Shown one piece after another: positions 47,838 through 57,155 of a stretch of 64,000 nt of DNA. Source of the DNA: Trichomonas vaginalis G3 (lineage: Eukaryota; Parabasalia; Trichomonadida; Trichomonadidae). Made by a program: the position numbers and the translations under genes. The DNA lies in the NCBI RefSeq assembly GCF_026262505.1, contig NC_067207.1, positions 25,078,082 to 25,142,081 on the forward strand. The letters run 5' to 3'. Within the stretch, counting starts at the first letter, position 1; each line of letters begins with the position of its first letter. The notes beneath the pieces are model-generated. The model did not search any database and was not told where the DNA came from. It was given only the letters and a program-made list of their open reading frames with translations.

Positions 47838-48296
47838 TTACATGTCAAATTTCTTTTTCTCTGGCTCTGGTTCAGGTTCAGGTTCTTTCTTCTCTTCTAC
47901 TTTTTTCTCTTTCTTTCCTTTCTTCTTCTTCTTCTCTGGTGGAGTTATGTCAAATTTGGCGCAACCATATTTATGTAAAAGTTCTTTGTCCTTTAATAGC
48001 TCATCTATTCTGTTTTCTATTTCATCTTCAAGAACAGCGCATGTGCCTTCTTTGCATTCTAAGAACTTTTGTTGGACTTCATCTCTCCAAGAGGCGTCAT
48101 CTCTGTCAACAAGTCTGTCATTGACAAATTTTAAGACTTCTCTGCTTAATGTTTTATGGTTCTTGTCATATTCCCAGAAACAGAACTTTAGAACAAATTC
48201 ACCTTTCTTGTTTACACTATGTAAGATTTTATGGTCGACAGATGTTTTGCTGTCGAAAAGCTTGTCTCGAATATAGATGGCGAAATCACTAGACAT
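47838..48296 (-). CDS. Lysine/glutamate-tailed 152-aa protein, element C
   Basis: Intact. Starts MSSDFAIYIRDKLFDSKTSV at 48296; tail EPEPEPEPEKKKFDM is longer than in A by one EP pair, and the Lys-rich part differs (KKKGKKEKKVEEK). Confidence 0.6.
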   Translation of the reverse strand: MSSDFAIYIRDKLFDSKTSVDHKILHSVNKKGEFVLKFCFWEYDKNHKTLSREVLKFVNDRLVDRDDASWRDEVQQKFLECKEGTCAVLEDEIENRIDELLKDKELLHKYGCAKFDITPPEKKKKKGKKEKKVEEKKEPEPEPEPEKKKFDM

Positions 48297-48332
48297 TTTC
48301 TAAAAGATAAAAATTTTAATTTTTCTAAAAAT

Positions 48333-49207
48333 ATGTTAGAAAAAAAGTTTGCTGACATTGACAAGAAATTTGAGAATGTTTTAAATAAGAACAAGAGGAA
48401 GTTGGAAAATGCTCAGATAAAACCCATACATGACAAGTTCTTATTTGCTCAGAATGGTATAACAGGTCTAATTGCACCGCCTGGGTCGGGTAAGACTTTC
48501 ACTTATCTTAAAATGGCTGCACAACAACAAGAACTAGATGAGAAGAACCCATTCTATGAGTTAGTTGTCATTTGTAGTACTTCTGGTCAATTTGACCAAA
48601 CCGTCAATTCGTTCAAAGATATTATAAAGAAGTCTAAGTTAGTATGTATAAAAGACTCTGAGTTGTTAGATTGGATAAAGAAGTACCAAAGAAGAGTTTT
48701 GAAGTACATTGCTATAAATGAGTATATAAATTCGAAGTTTAAAGACCCAAATGAGGAAATGCAGAGAATATTAGAGAAGAAACACTTCAGAAACAAACAG
48801 AAAGAGATAGAATACATTTCGAAGAAATTGCAATCTTACGATTGGAAGACTTACCCTCATAGATGTCTTCTTATCTTAGATGACTTTGCTTCTCATCCTT
48901 TGTTAAAGAACAGAGAACAAGATATGTGTCGAATTCTTAAGAAGCTCAGACACTTTAACATTTCAGTTGTCATTTGTGTACAGACAGCAAAGAGTTTAAG
49001 TAAGGATGTAAAGAGAATACTTACTGACATTATACTTTTCCCTGGATTGTCCGAAGACGATTTCATGGAACTTATGAAAGAGTCCATGGCAGGTAAGTTT
49101 GACAGACATGAACTATGGAGAAGTACAAAGTCATACAAGACCCTCATACTTCTTTCAGAATTCATATCTACGCGAACAAAGTTCAAATTGTAAAAAGTCA
49201 AGCTTGA
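48333..49207 (+). pseudogene. Packaging ATPase, element C copy, one frameshift near the end
   Basis: All ATPase motifs (APPGSGKTF, CLLILDDFA, CVQTAK) are in frame. One G is missing near 49117 (CTATGGAGAAG against CTATGGGAGAAG), so the last ~28 residues shift; the original frame ends KSQA-TGA at 49205-49207. The missing tail is outside the ATPase core, so partial function is imaginable. Confidence 0.75.
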
Positions 49208-49817
49208 AAAATAAAGAGTTTAGTCTTAGTCTGTTGTGGTGCTGGGGCTGTCGGTTCTTCTGGCTTTGGAATGGACTCGGTTGGTGGTACGTCGGACATT
49301 GTCTTGAAACAATAAAAGACTTGTCTTGAAAAAGTAAAAGACTTGTCTTGAAAAAGTAAAAGACTTGTCTTGAAAAAGTAAAAGACTTGTCTTGAAACAA
49401 TAAAAGACTTGTCTTGAAAAAGTAAAAGACTTGTCTTGAAAAAGTAAAAGACTTGTCTTGAAAAAGTAAAAGACTTGTCTTGAAAAAGTAAAAGACTTGT
49501 CTTGAAAAAGTACGGGTATCGTCTGAAATCAAGACCACTGTTCTCAAATTTGAGAACTTTACACCAAAAAATTTCTTGAAAAATAACGGGTCTTGTCTTG
49601 AAAAAGTAAAAGACTTGTCTTGAAAAAGTAAAAGACTTGTCTTGAAAAAGTAAAAGACTTGTCTTGAAAAAGTAAAAGACTTGTCTTGAAAAAGTAAAAG
49701 ACTTGTCTTGAAAAAGTAAAAGACTTGTCTTGAAACAATGACCGAGATAGACCCAGCAGATGAGGCAATTTACCTTATAGAGCTACCTGAGCCATCTGAA
49801 GTCAAGCGTAAAAATAA
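49190..49817. repeat. 22-bp minisatellite cassette, type 2, element C
   Basis: About 17 units of a 22-bp repeat built on GTCTTGAAAAAGTAAAAG (then ACTT), in two blocks (49296-49510 and 49585-49737), split by a spacer with the palindrome GTTCTCAAATTTGAGAAC (about 49541-49558). The unit length equals that of the cassettes in A and B but the sequence is unrelated. The same flanks are kept: AAGTCAAGCTTGAAAAA on the left, and EAIYLIELPEPSEVK-coding DNA then AAGTCAAGCGTAAAAA on the right. Confidence 0.8.
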
Positions 49818-49826
49818 ATGGTTCAT

Positions 49827-50606
49827 CTACCCTACTTGTTTGAAGTTGTCAAAATACTCTGTTATTTTTTCCTTTAACAATGGCAAATCTTCTTTGAAGG
49901 TAAGTATTGTACAACCTTTCATATCATAGTGTGTTTGAGGTAACGTATCTTGAACTATCTGTTTAACATCTTCATTTGGGGTCATTGAAATCGGTAAGTT
50001 TTCGCGATAGAACCAATTTCTGTCAGATTTGTAAATCTTAGCAAGGTCGTAAAAGCTTTTGTTGTTTCTTCTGACTAAATGCAACATAACCATATCTCTG
50101 TCTTCTTCATTTTCCATCTCTTCAGTATAAATCATATACTTATAGTTCTTTTCCTTTCCTTTTGGTACCGAACGTGGTATTCTTTTCTGAATGCTTTTGT
50201 CTTCTTTCATCATATCTTCTCTCTGCTTTGTACAAAGTTCGTCAAGTAGCATAAGTATGTAGATTGCATAACGAGGTGAAGCCCACATTGCTATTGAACT
50301 AACTAGGAACTTATGAACATATATACCTTTTAGATGTGATGGTAAGTTTTGTCTGTCTTGGTACATCTTTTTAAGTTCTACATGTTCAAACTCACTGAGG
50401 AGTTCATGAGTGCTATTTAATTCAAACCAATCTTGTGGTTTCATAGTATCTGGAGCAAAACATGCTGTCAAAATACTTTGCATTTGGTACATATCGTCTT
50501 TGACCGAACGAATGAGACGTAACTGTTTGTTAAACTGAACCCACTCATATTCTTCATTTATAGCTTCATGGACTATAACTGTTGTTGTGTTCTCTGTTGT
50601 TGTCAT
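49827..50606 (-). CDS. KilA-N domain protein with conserved C-terminal domain, element C
   Basis: About 259 aa from MTTTENTT. N-terminal and C-terminal parts match A and B almost exactly, but the KilA-N middle is a third version: WFELNSTHELLSEFEHVELK and KGIYVHKFLVSSIAMWASPR. The link to the C-terminal part is also shorter. This gene gives the third allele that reveals the cassette-like middle. Confidence 0.8.
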   Translation of the reverse strand: MTTTENTTTVIVHEAINEEYEWVQFNKQLRLIRSVKDDMYQMQSILTACFAPDTMKPQDWFELNSTHELLSEFEHVELKKMYQDRQNLPSHLKGIYVHKFLVSSIAMWASPRYAIYILMLLDELCTKQREDMMKEDKSIQKRIPRSVPKGKEKNYKYMIYTEEMENEEDRDMVMLHLVRRNNKSFYDLAKIYKSDRNWFYRENLPISMTPNEDVKQIVQDTLPQTHYDMKGCTILTFKEDLPLLKEKITEYFDNFKQVG

Positions 50607-50726
50607 ATCTGTCCTTACATACAAAATAAAAAAATAAATAAAAATAAAATTAGCGTTATTTTTTCTGTCTTAAGGAAATTTCACTGTTTTCAGATTTTTG
50701 TGCTGAATTCAATAAAAATATATTTT

Positions 50727-50774
50727 AGGGTAGAAGGTTAGATCTAACCTGTCTTCTACCCTCTTTTCTACCCC
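50727..50774. repeat. GGGTAG-type palindrome, element C
   Basis: GGGTAGAAGGTTAGATCTAA followed by CCTGTCTTCTACCC; same family as the palindromes in A and B, in the gap between the KilA-N gene and the chimeric gene. Confidence 0.6.
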
Positions 50775-50812
50775 AGTTATTTTATAAGCGTTTTACATGG
50801 TAAACGTTATTT

Positions 50813-52124
50813 TTACATGTATTTTTCAGCAACTTCGTCAAATAATTTTATAGCTTTATCTATCTCATCTACTTCAAACGTTTCTTTACCTTTTATGGGA
50901 GCACCATACATTTTCTCAAACTTTTCAAGTAGTTCTGTTTCTGCAGCTCTCATATCATTAACTAACACAACCTTGACTATATTGACTGTACTGTCATATC
51001 TTAGAGTTATATTATATGTCCTTCTATCTTATATCTCTTTGTATTGAAGTCCTTCGGTTTCTGAACGATGTAAAGTAAGCCTTCACTGCAAACGTTCCGT
51101 ATCGAATGAACCATATGTTATGAAGTTATATCCAACAACTGGGTCTAACCATAACAAAACTATTGGTATAAGACTTTTGTCGATGAGATATGCTGCAGTT
51201 CCATAGAATTTTACCGATATCATAAGCTCAGGATTTCTTGTCAAAATTTTCTGAGTAGAAGCAATTTTAACCCAGTGGTTTGTTTTTTTTTCCAAATGGA
51301 GATAAAATGTCTGACAAAGAATATTTGTTGTATTTCTTTGAGTATCTTACGTTTAAATCACCTATTCTAACCACTTTGGTGTCATTGTCTATCTTTCCAA
51401 CTGTTTCAAACTCAATGTTTGACATCTCTTTCTTTAAGTCAGCATAGTCGTTTCTCATACGTTCTATCTCTTTGACGGAGTAGTTATATTTCCTAATTGC
51501 TGCCTTACATTTTGAACATTGCGGGTTCATTTTTGCGTTATATTCTGAAACCTTACCTGCTAGTATGACTAAGGCGTCAATTGCTCTCTTTAACTCAAAA
51601 GTTGCGGGTTTTATCTGTTCATTCCATATCTTACCTCTTCTATCTTTATCTCTTATCTGCCATACACATTCAGCAACTAACGAAACAAAGTTGTCGTAGG
51701 TCTTAAACTCCCCAGATTTGTATATGTCAGAGATGTTCTTATATACCATATCGCAATCTTTGTCCATGACTTTGTGGTTGCAATGAAATCCAAGAAACTC
51801 ATAGTTAACCTTTCGTATGAACTTCTTTATTTCTACTGAGTCAGTTGCTTTGACTTCTATTTCATCGAATTCTGGAATAGTAAGCTTTTGTTGCTGGATT
51901 TCAGGCAATTTGGGTAAATGGTCGATGAGGTCCTGCATGTCATAAAGATACTGTTCATTTGTTTCATCTTTCGCACAACAGTCCAAAGTACTTGTTAAAA
52001 GTTCTTGCTTTATCTTCTGGATTTTTGTTTCGAAAGTATATGAAGAAGGAATGAAGCTTTTCATCTCTACTAACATTGAAGTTGGGTTCATGACTAACGA
52101 GTTTGGTGCTGTTGTTGCTAACAT
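50813..52124 (-). pseudogene. Chimeric gene: 298-aa protein interrupted by KilA-N/GIY-YIG gene, element C
   Basis: From 52124 the frame is the 298-aa family up to about residue 231 (MRNDYADLKKE), then continues without a break into the first residues of the KilA-N/GIY-YIG protein (MSNIEFETVGKIDNDTKVVR) at about 51424. The GIY-YIG part follows to 50813 with frameshifts near 51270 and 51090. Just downstream, AAGCGTTTTACATGGTAAAC (about 50786-50805) equals the last codons of the 298-aa gene (VKRL-stop). The GIY-YIG gene therefore replaced about 60 codons of the host gene. The degenerate copy at 54830-56155 has the same fusion. Confidence 0.7.
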
Positions 52125-52562
52125 GTTCTTACAATAAAAATAAAAAAAATATTTTTTTTAAAAAAACCAACTTTATTTTTTATTTCGGGAAAACTCATGA
52201 GGTTAGAAAACATGTACGAAGAAGTCTTGACAAAACATTTACGATGAAATCATGACAAAACATTTACGATGAAATTCATGACAAAACATTTACGATGAAA
52301 TCATGAAAATTCAAGAGGGTAGAAAAGAGGGTAGAAGACAGGTTATATCTAACCTTCTACCCTAAAATATATTTTTGGGTCCTTTACACTCATTACGATG
52401 AAGAAGTCTTGACAAAACATTTATGAAGAAGTCTTGACAAAACATTTACGAAGAAGTCATGAAAATTCAAGAGGGTAGAAAAGAGGGTAGAAGACAGGTT
52501 AGATCTAACCTTCTACCCTAAAATATATTTTTGCCGAATTCAATAAAAATAAAATGGTTCAT
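52125..52562. repeat. Intergenic region: A/T promoter block, 25-bp repeats and two palindromes
   Basis: 52125-52150 is the A/T-block of the chimeric gene. 52208-52300 and 52390-52462 hold variants of the ACGAAGAAGTCTTGACAAAA repeat. 52315-52363 and 52471-52519 are GGGTAG/GGTTAGATCTAACC palindromes (the first with a TATATC core). No gene is seen. Confidence 0.6.
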
Positions 52563-53224
52563 TTACTCACAATATTTTTGTACAAAACGACCCCAAACTT
52601 TTAACCTCTCTTCTGCAGCTTCTAATGAAATTTTAGCGAGTTCATATTCTCTAAATTCTCTCTTTAAATCTTCTTGTTCCCATTGGTCTAGTTCGTATGG
52701 CGAGTCTCTATAACCAGAACATATCTCACGTTCATGTTCTATTTGTTTAAGCACATTTTTTCTAACTTCTTCTTCAAACAAAGGTTTAGCATTCTCTACT
52801 GTATCTTCGAGTTCTTCTTCATCTAACTTCTCATGAACTTTCTTGTCTATGGAGTCCAGAATTTTTCCAACTGCTATACAATATTTTGGAGAAGCCCACA
52901 TTGCTATATAGTTTACAAGTCTTGGGTCTACATACATTCCTCTAACCTGTTTGATTTCATCGGAATTCCTGCATGAACTTTGTATAAAAAGCAACCCGCC
53001 GTTTTCCGCGGGTTGGTATATTCTTCACAAAATGCCTTAAAATACTCTTCCCAGGACTTATTTTCCAACAACCTTCTAAAGTCTTTCCTAAACTGCTGAC
53101 ACATATTTGTTGCATTTATATAACCATCCTTGTCTCTACGTAAGACTTCAATACCGTTGTAAGTGCCTTTTGTGAATGTTTCGCCATTAGATTTGTTCGT
53201 GAACGTTTTTGCTTCGACTGTCAT
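52563..53224 (-). pseudogene. KilA-N domain protein, element C copy, one frameshift
   Basis: Counterpart of 17067-17729, start MTVEAKTFTNKSNGETFTKG at 53224. One G is missing near 52963 (ATCGGAATTCC against ATCGGGAATTCC), next to the palindromic unit (52976-53036, CAACCCGCCGTTTTCCGCGG). The unit codes NPRKTAGCF here against NRRNSGGCF in B, so the insert changes while its reading frame is kept. Confidence 0.75.
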
Positions 53225-53255
53225 ACTGTTCTTACAATAAAAAATAAAATATTTT

Positions 53256-53303
53256 TTGGGTGGCTTAACCGTCGACATTGCGTTTGTGGCTTAACCGTCG
53301 GAC
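53256..53303. promoter_or_regulatory. Paired GTCCGACGGTTAAGCCAC-type sites, element C
   Basis: Inverse-strand copies at 53260-53276 (slightly shortened) and 53286-53303, just upstream of the KilA-N start and before the minisatellite, matching 16985-17028 in element B. Confidence 0.5.
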
Positions 53304-53638
53304 CACAACGATAAAATCTCTGCTCCTAGCAGTACTGCTACTGACAGTAGCAGTACTTTTACTGACAGTTAGCAGTACTTTTTCTGACATAGCAGTACTT
53401 TTTCTGACAGTAGCAGTACTTTACTGACAGTAGCAGTACTTTTACTGACAGTAGCAGTACTTTATCGTCGAAAACCCTCTCAAATTTTCCTTTTTTCTGC
53501 TCCTAGCAGTACTTTTACTGACAGTAGCAGTACTTTTACTGACAGTAGCAGTACTTTTACTGACAGTAGCAGTACTTTTACTGACAGTAGCAGTACTTTT
53601 TTTCTGACAGTAGCAGTACTTTTTTCTGACAGTAGCAA
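53303..53638. repeat. 21-bp minisatellite cassette, element C
   Basis: The array of element B in reverse (units with CTGACAGTAGCAGTACTTTT), again in two blocks split by TTTATCGTCGAAAACCCTCT... spacer (about 53461-53500). Units are less regular, with several small deletions. Only the KilA-N-proximal inverted end (CGATAAAATCTCTGCT) is kept; the far end runs directly into the sequence at 53640. Confidence 0.8.
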
Positions 53639-54060
53639 TGGTCGAGGTCGAACCTACGACGAGGCAATTTACCTAATTGAAATTAACGAGCTTGTTAAAG
53701 ACTTCCTCAGGCAGAATGTAAAAGGCAAGCTTGTTAACTGTTGGATAACGGGAAGGGCTGCCTTGAATCTCGAGACTTCGACTGGAATTCCAATTCAAAT
53801 ACCAGACGGGACAGCCTACGACGACATAAAAGCAAGCAAAGAAAGAAGCTCTTCTCAAGTTCTTTGCCAAGCGTCCTTGGATACTACTTCCAAACAGAGA
53901 GAACCCTTTCCCAAGAATGAGCAAATTCTCAAGGGTCTCCTTCACTTCTCGGTCAACCATTCTACATAACCTGTGAAGGCGACATCCAACCAGTTCCAGT
54001 AAACATCTCATTTAACTTACTTTTTTTATGTTTTTTGTGAAAGTGTCAAAAATAAATTGT
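53639..54060 (+). other. Unassigned coding-like segment after the minisatellite
   Basis: One frame reads YDEAIYLIEINELVKDFLRQ, then NVKGKLVNCWITGRAALNLE and IPIQIPDGTAYDDIKASK, a protein-like sequence with a later frame change into GQPFYITCEGDIQPVPVNIS. The start DEAIYLIE is almost the same as DEAIYLIELPEPSEVK next to the 22-bp arrays. No start codon other than an ATG at 53638-53640 in another frame. It may be the 3' part of a gene whose 5' part is the repeat array. Confidence 0.35.
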
Positions 54061-54061
54061 T

Positions 54062-54284
54062 TTACTTCATGCAATGTTTAACTATTTCACCATCTTCTTT
54101 AACACCCCAGTACTTCCTTTTCGATATTACATGAACTTCGGAAAATACCTTATCTAGCTTAAAACAGCCCATCTTTTCACCGACCATTCCCATTTCAATG
54201 AGTTTGTTGTATCCTTCTTCGTTCGTCATGAGTGCGTCAATGTTCTCATAGTAAACCACAACTTTCGATTTGACTTCGAAACTC
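54062..54284 (-). pseudogene. polB: C-terminal fragment of PolB, element C
   Basis: Encodes SKVVVYYENIDALMTNEEGY to ISKRKYWGVKEDGEIVKHCM, the last ~73 residues of the polymerase in element B, including the same altered motif C (ENID). At about 54282 the sequence switches within GACTTCG to KilA-N gene sequence, so the rest of the polymerase is missing by a rearrangement or by misassembly. Confidence 0.75.
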
Positions 54285-54531
54285 ACGGAGGAGTTCAATG
54301 AGTGCTACTTTAATTCAAACAATGCGTCTGTATGTTTAGTATCTGGAGCAAAACCATGCTGTCAAAAATACTTGGCATTGGACATGTCATCTTTGACCGA
54401 ACGAATGAGCACGAGATTGTTTGTTAAAACAGCTGGAACCCACTCATATTCTTCTTCATTTCCAAGCTTCATGAAGAGTATAGATGTTGTTTTGTGTCTC
54501 TGTTGTTTGTCATATCTGTCCTTCTACAAAA
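54285..54531 (-). pseudogene. Degenerate 5' fragment of the KilA-N/C-terminal-domain gene
   Basis: Matches 50390-50640 of element C but with many single-base insertions (for example AACCATGCTGTCAAAAATAC). It contains the start region (VKDDMxxMPS-like) in broken frames. Nothing functional is expected. Confidence 0.6.
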
Positions 54532-56160
54532 TAAAAAAAATAATCAAATAAAAATAAAATTAGCGTTATTTTTTTCTATCTTAAGGAAAATTATTTCATA
54601 GATTTTGCATAGAAAAGTCTAGAGTTATCGTTTGTTTGCGATAGGTTTCTTACCGTACTGCGCTGGTTCTTCACTGTTTCGAGGAAGCAATCTTATGCAA
54701 TTTTTACTCAGAATTTTTGCTAATATCAAAAAAATATATTTTTAGGGTAGAAAGGTTAGATCTTAACCTGTCCTTCTAACCTCCTTTCTACCCCAGTTAT
54801 TTATATAAGCGTTTACATGGTAAACGTTATTCCTTTAAACATGTAATTTTTCAGAACTTCGTCAAATAATTTTATAGCTTTATCTATCTCATCTACTTCA
54901 AACGTTTCTTTTACCTTTATGGAGGCAATACATTTTCTCAAACTTTCAAGTAGTTCTGTTTCTCAGCTCTCATATCATTAACTAACAGAACCTGACTATA
55001 TGACTGTACTGTCATATTTAGAGTTATATATAATGTCCTTCCTATCTATATCTCTTTGTATTGAGTCTTCGTTTCTGAACGATGTAAAGTAAGCTTCACT
55101 GAACGTTCCGTATCGAATGAACCATATTTATGAGTTAATATCCAACACTGTGGGTTCTAAACCATAACAAACTATTGGGTATAAAGACTTTTGTCATGAG
55201 ATATCGCAGTTTCCATAGAATTTACCCGATATCATAACTCAGGATTTCTTGTCAAAATTTTCTGAGTAGAAGCAATTTTAACCAGTGGGTTTGTTTTTTT
55301 CTCCAAATGGAGATAAATGTCTGACAAAGAATATTTGTTGTATTTCTTTGAGTATCTTACGTTTATAATCACCTATTCTAACGCAACTTTGGCTGTCTTT
55401 GTCTATCTTGTCCAACTGTTTCAAACTCATGTTTTACAATCTCCTTTTCTTTAAGTCAGCCATATCGCTTTATCAAATACGTTCTAATCTCTTTGACGGA
55501 GTAAGTTATATTTCCTATTCGCTGCCTTACATTTTGACATTGCGGGTTCATTTTTGCGTTATAATTCTGAAACCTTACCTCTAGTAATACTAAGGCGTCA
55601 ATTGCTCTCTTAACTCAAAAGTTGCGGGTTTATCCTGTTCATTCCATATTTACTCTTCTATCTTTATCTCTTATTCTGCCATACACATTACAGCAACAAC
55701 GAAACAAAGTTGTCCGTAGGTTTTAAACTCCCCGATTGTATATGTCAGAGATGTTCTTAATACGGATATCGCAATCTTGTCCATCGACTTTGTGTTGGCA
55801 ATGAAATCCAAGAAACTCATAGTTAACCTTTCGTATGAACTTCTTTATTTCTACTGAGTCAGTTGCTTGACCTTTATTTCATCAATTCTGGAATAGTAAG
55901 CTTTTTGTGCTGGATTCAGGCAATTGGGTAAATGGTCAATGATAGGTCTGCATTCATAAAGAATACTGTTCATTTTGTTTCACATCTTTCGCCTAACAGT
56001 CCAAATTAATTTAGTTAAAAGTTCTTGCTTTATCTTCTGGATTTCTGTTTCGAAGTATATGGAGAAGGAATGAAAGCTTTTCAATCTCTACTAAGCATTG
56101 AAGTGGGTTCATGACTAACGAAGTTTGGTGCTGTTGTGGCTAACATGTTCTTACAATAAA
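54532..56160 (-). pseudogene. Degenerate copy of the chimeric 298-aa/GIY-YIG gene
   Basis: Collinear with 50640-52140, including the palindrome (about 54745-54800) and the 298/GIY-YIG fusion near 55430, but with an indel roughly every 20-40 bases. Such dense single-base indels with few substitutions look more like single-pass sequence than evolutionary decay. Confidence 0.6.
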
Positions 56161-57155
56161 AATAAAAAAATATTTTTTTTAAAAACCAACTTTATCTTTT
56201 AATTTCGGACAAACTCATGAGGTTAGAAAACATGTTACGAAGAATGCTTGACAAAACAATTTACGATGAAATCAGAGCAAACATTACGATGATTATGACA
56301 AAACTTCAGAATGAAATCATGAAAAATTCAAAGAGGGTAAAAAGAGGGTAGACAGAACAGTTAGATCTAAACCTTCTACCCTAAAATATATTTTTGGGTC
56401 ATTTTACTCACAGATGAGATTTGCTTTATGAATACAAAACATTACGAAACAATTCGGTAAAAAGGAAAGACAGGCTAGATCTAACCTTCTATAGATTTTG
56501 CCGAATTCATTAAATTCATTAATATTTGTCAAATTACGTTTGCAGGCTTCTAATGATCTTACGAGTTCATATTCTCTAAATTCTCTCTTTTAATCGTTCT
56601 GTTCCATTGGTTAGTTCGTATGGGATCCTATAACCAAGAACATATCTCACCGTTCATGTTCTATTTGTATTTCAATGCATTTTTCTAACTTCTTCTTTAC
56701 AAAACAAAGGTTTAGCATTCCTCTATGTATCTTCAGTTTCTTCTTCATCTAACTTCTCTGAACTTCTCTGTCTATGGATCCATAATTTTCCAAATGCTTA
56801 TAACATATTTTGGAGAAAAGCCACATTGCAATATAGTTTACGAAAGTCTTGGTCTACATACATTCTCTAACTGTTTGACTTCATCAGGAATTCCTGCATT
56901 GAATCTTTGTATAAAAACAACCGCCGTTTTTCCGCGGTTGGTATATTCTTCACAAAATGGCCTTAAAATACTCTTCCCAGAACTTATTTTCCAACACCTT
57001 CTAAAGTCTTTCGCTAACACTGCTGACACTCTTTTGTTGCATTTATATAACCATCCTTGTCACCTCTACGTAAGACTTCAATACGTTGTAAGTGCCTATT
57101 GTGAATGTTTCGCCATTAGATTTGTTCGTGAACGTTTTTGCTTCGACTGATTTAC
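56161..57155 (-). pseudogene. Degenerate KilA-N copy and its intergenic repeats
   Basis: Collinear with 52140-53224. The first part holds broken palindromes (56335-56390, 56455-56490), then KilA-N coding sequence from about 56520 to 57155 with many indels. The palindromic unit is present at about 56900-56960 (AACCGCCGTTTTTCCGCGGT-like). Confidence 0.6.
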
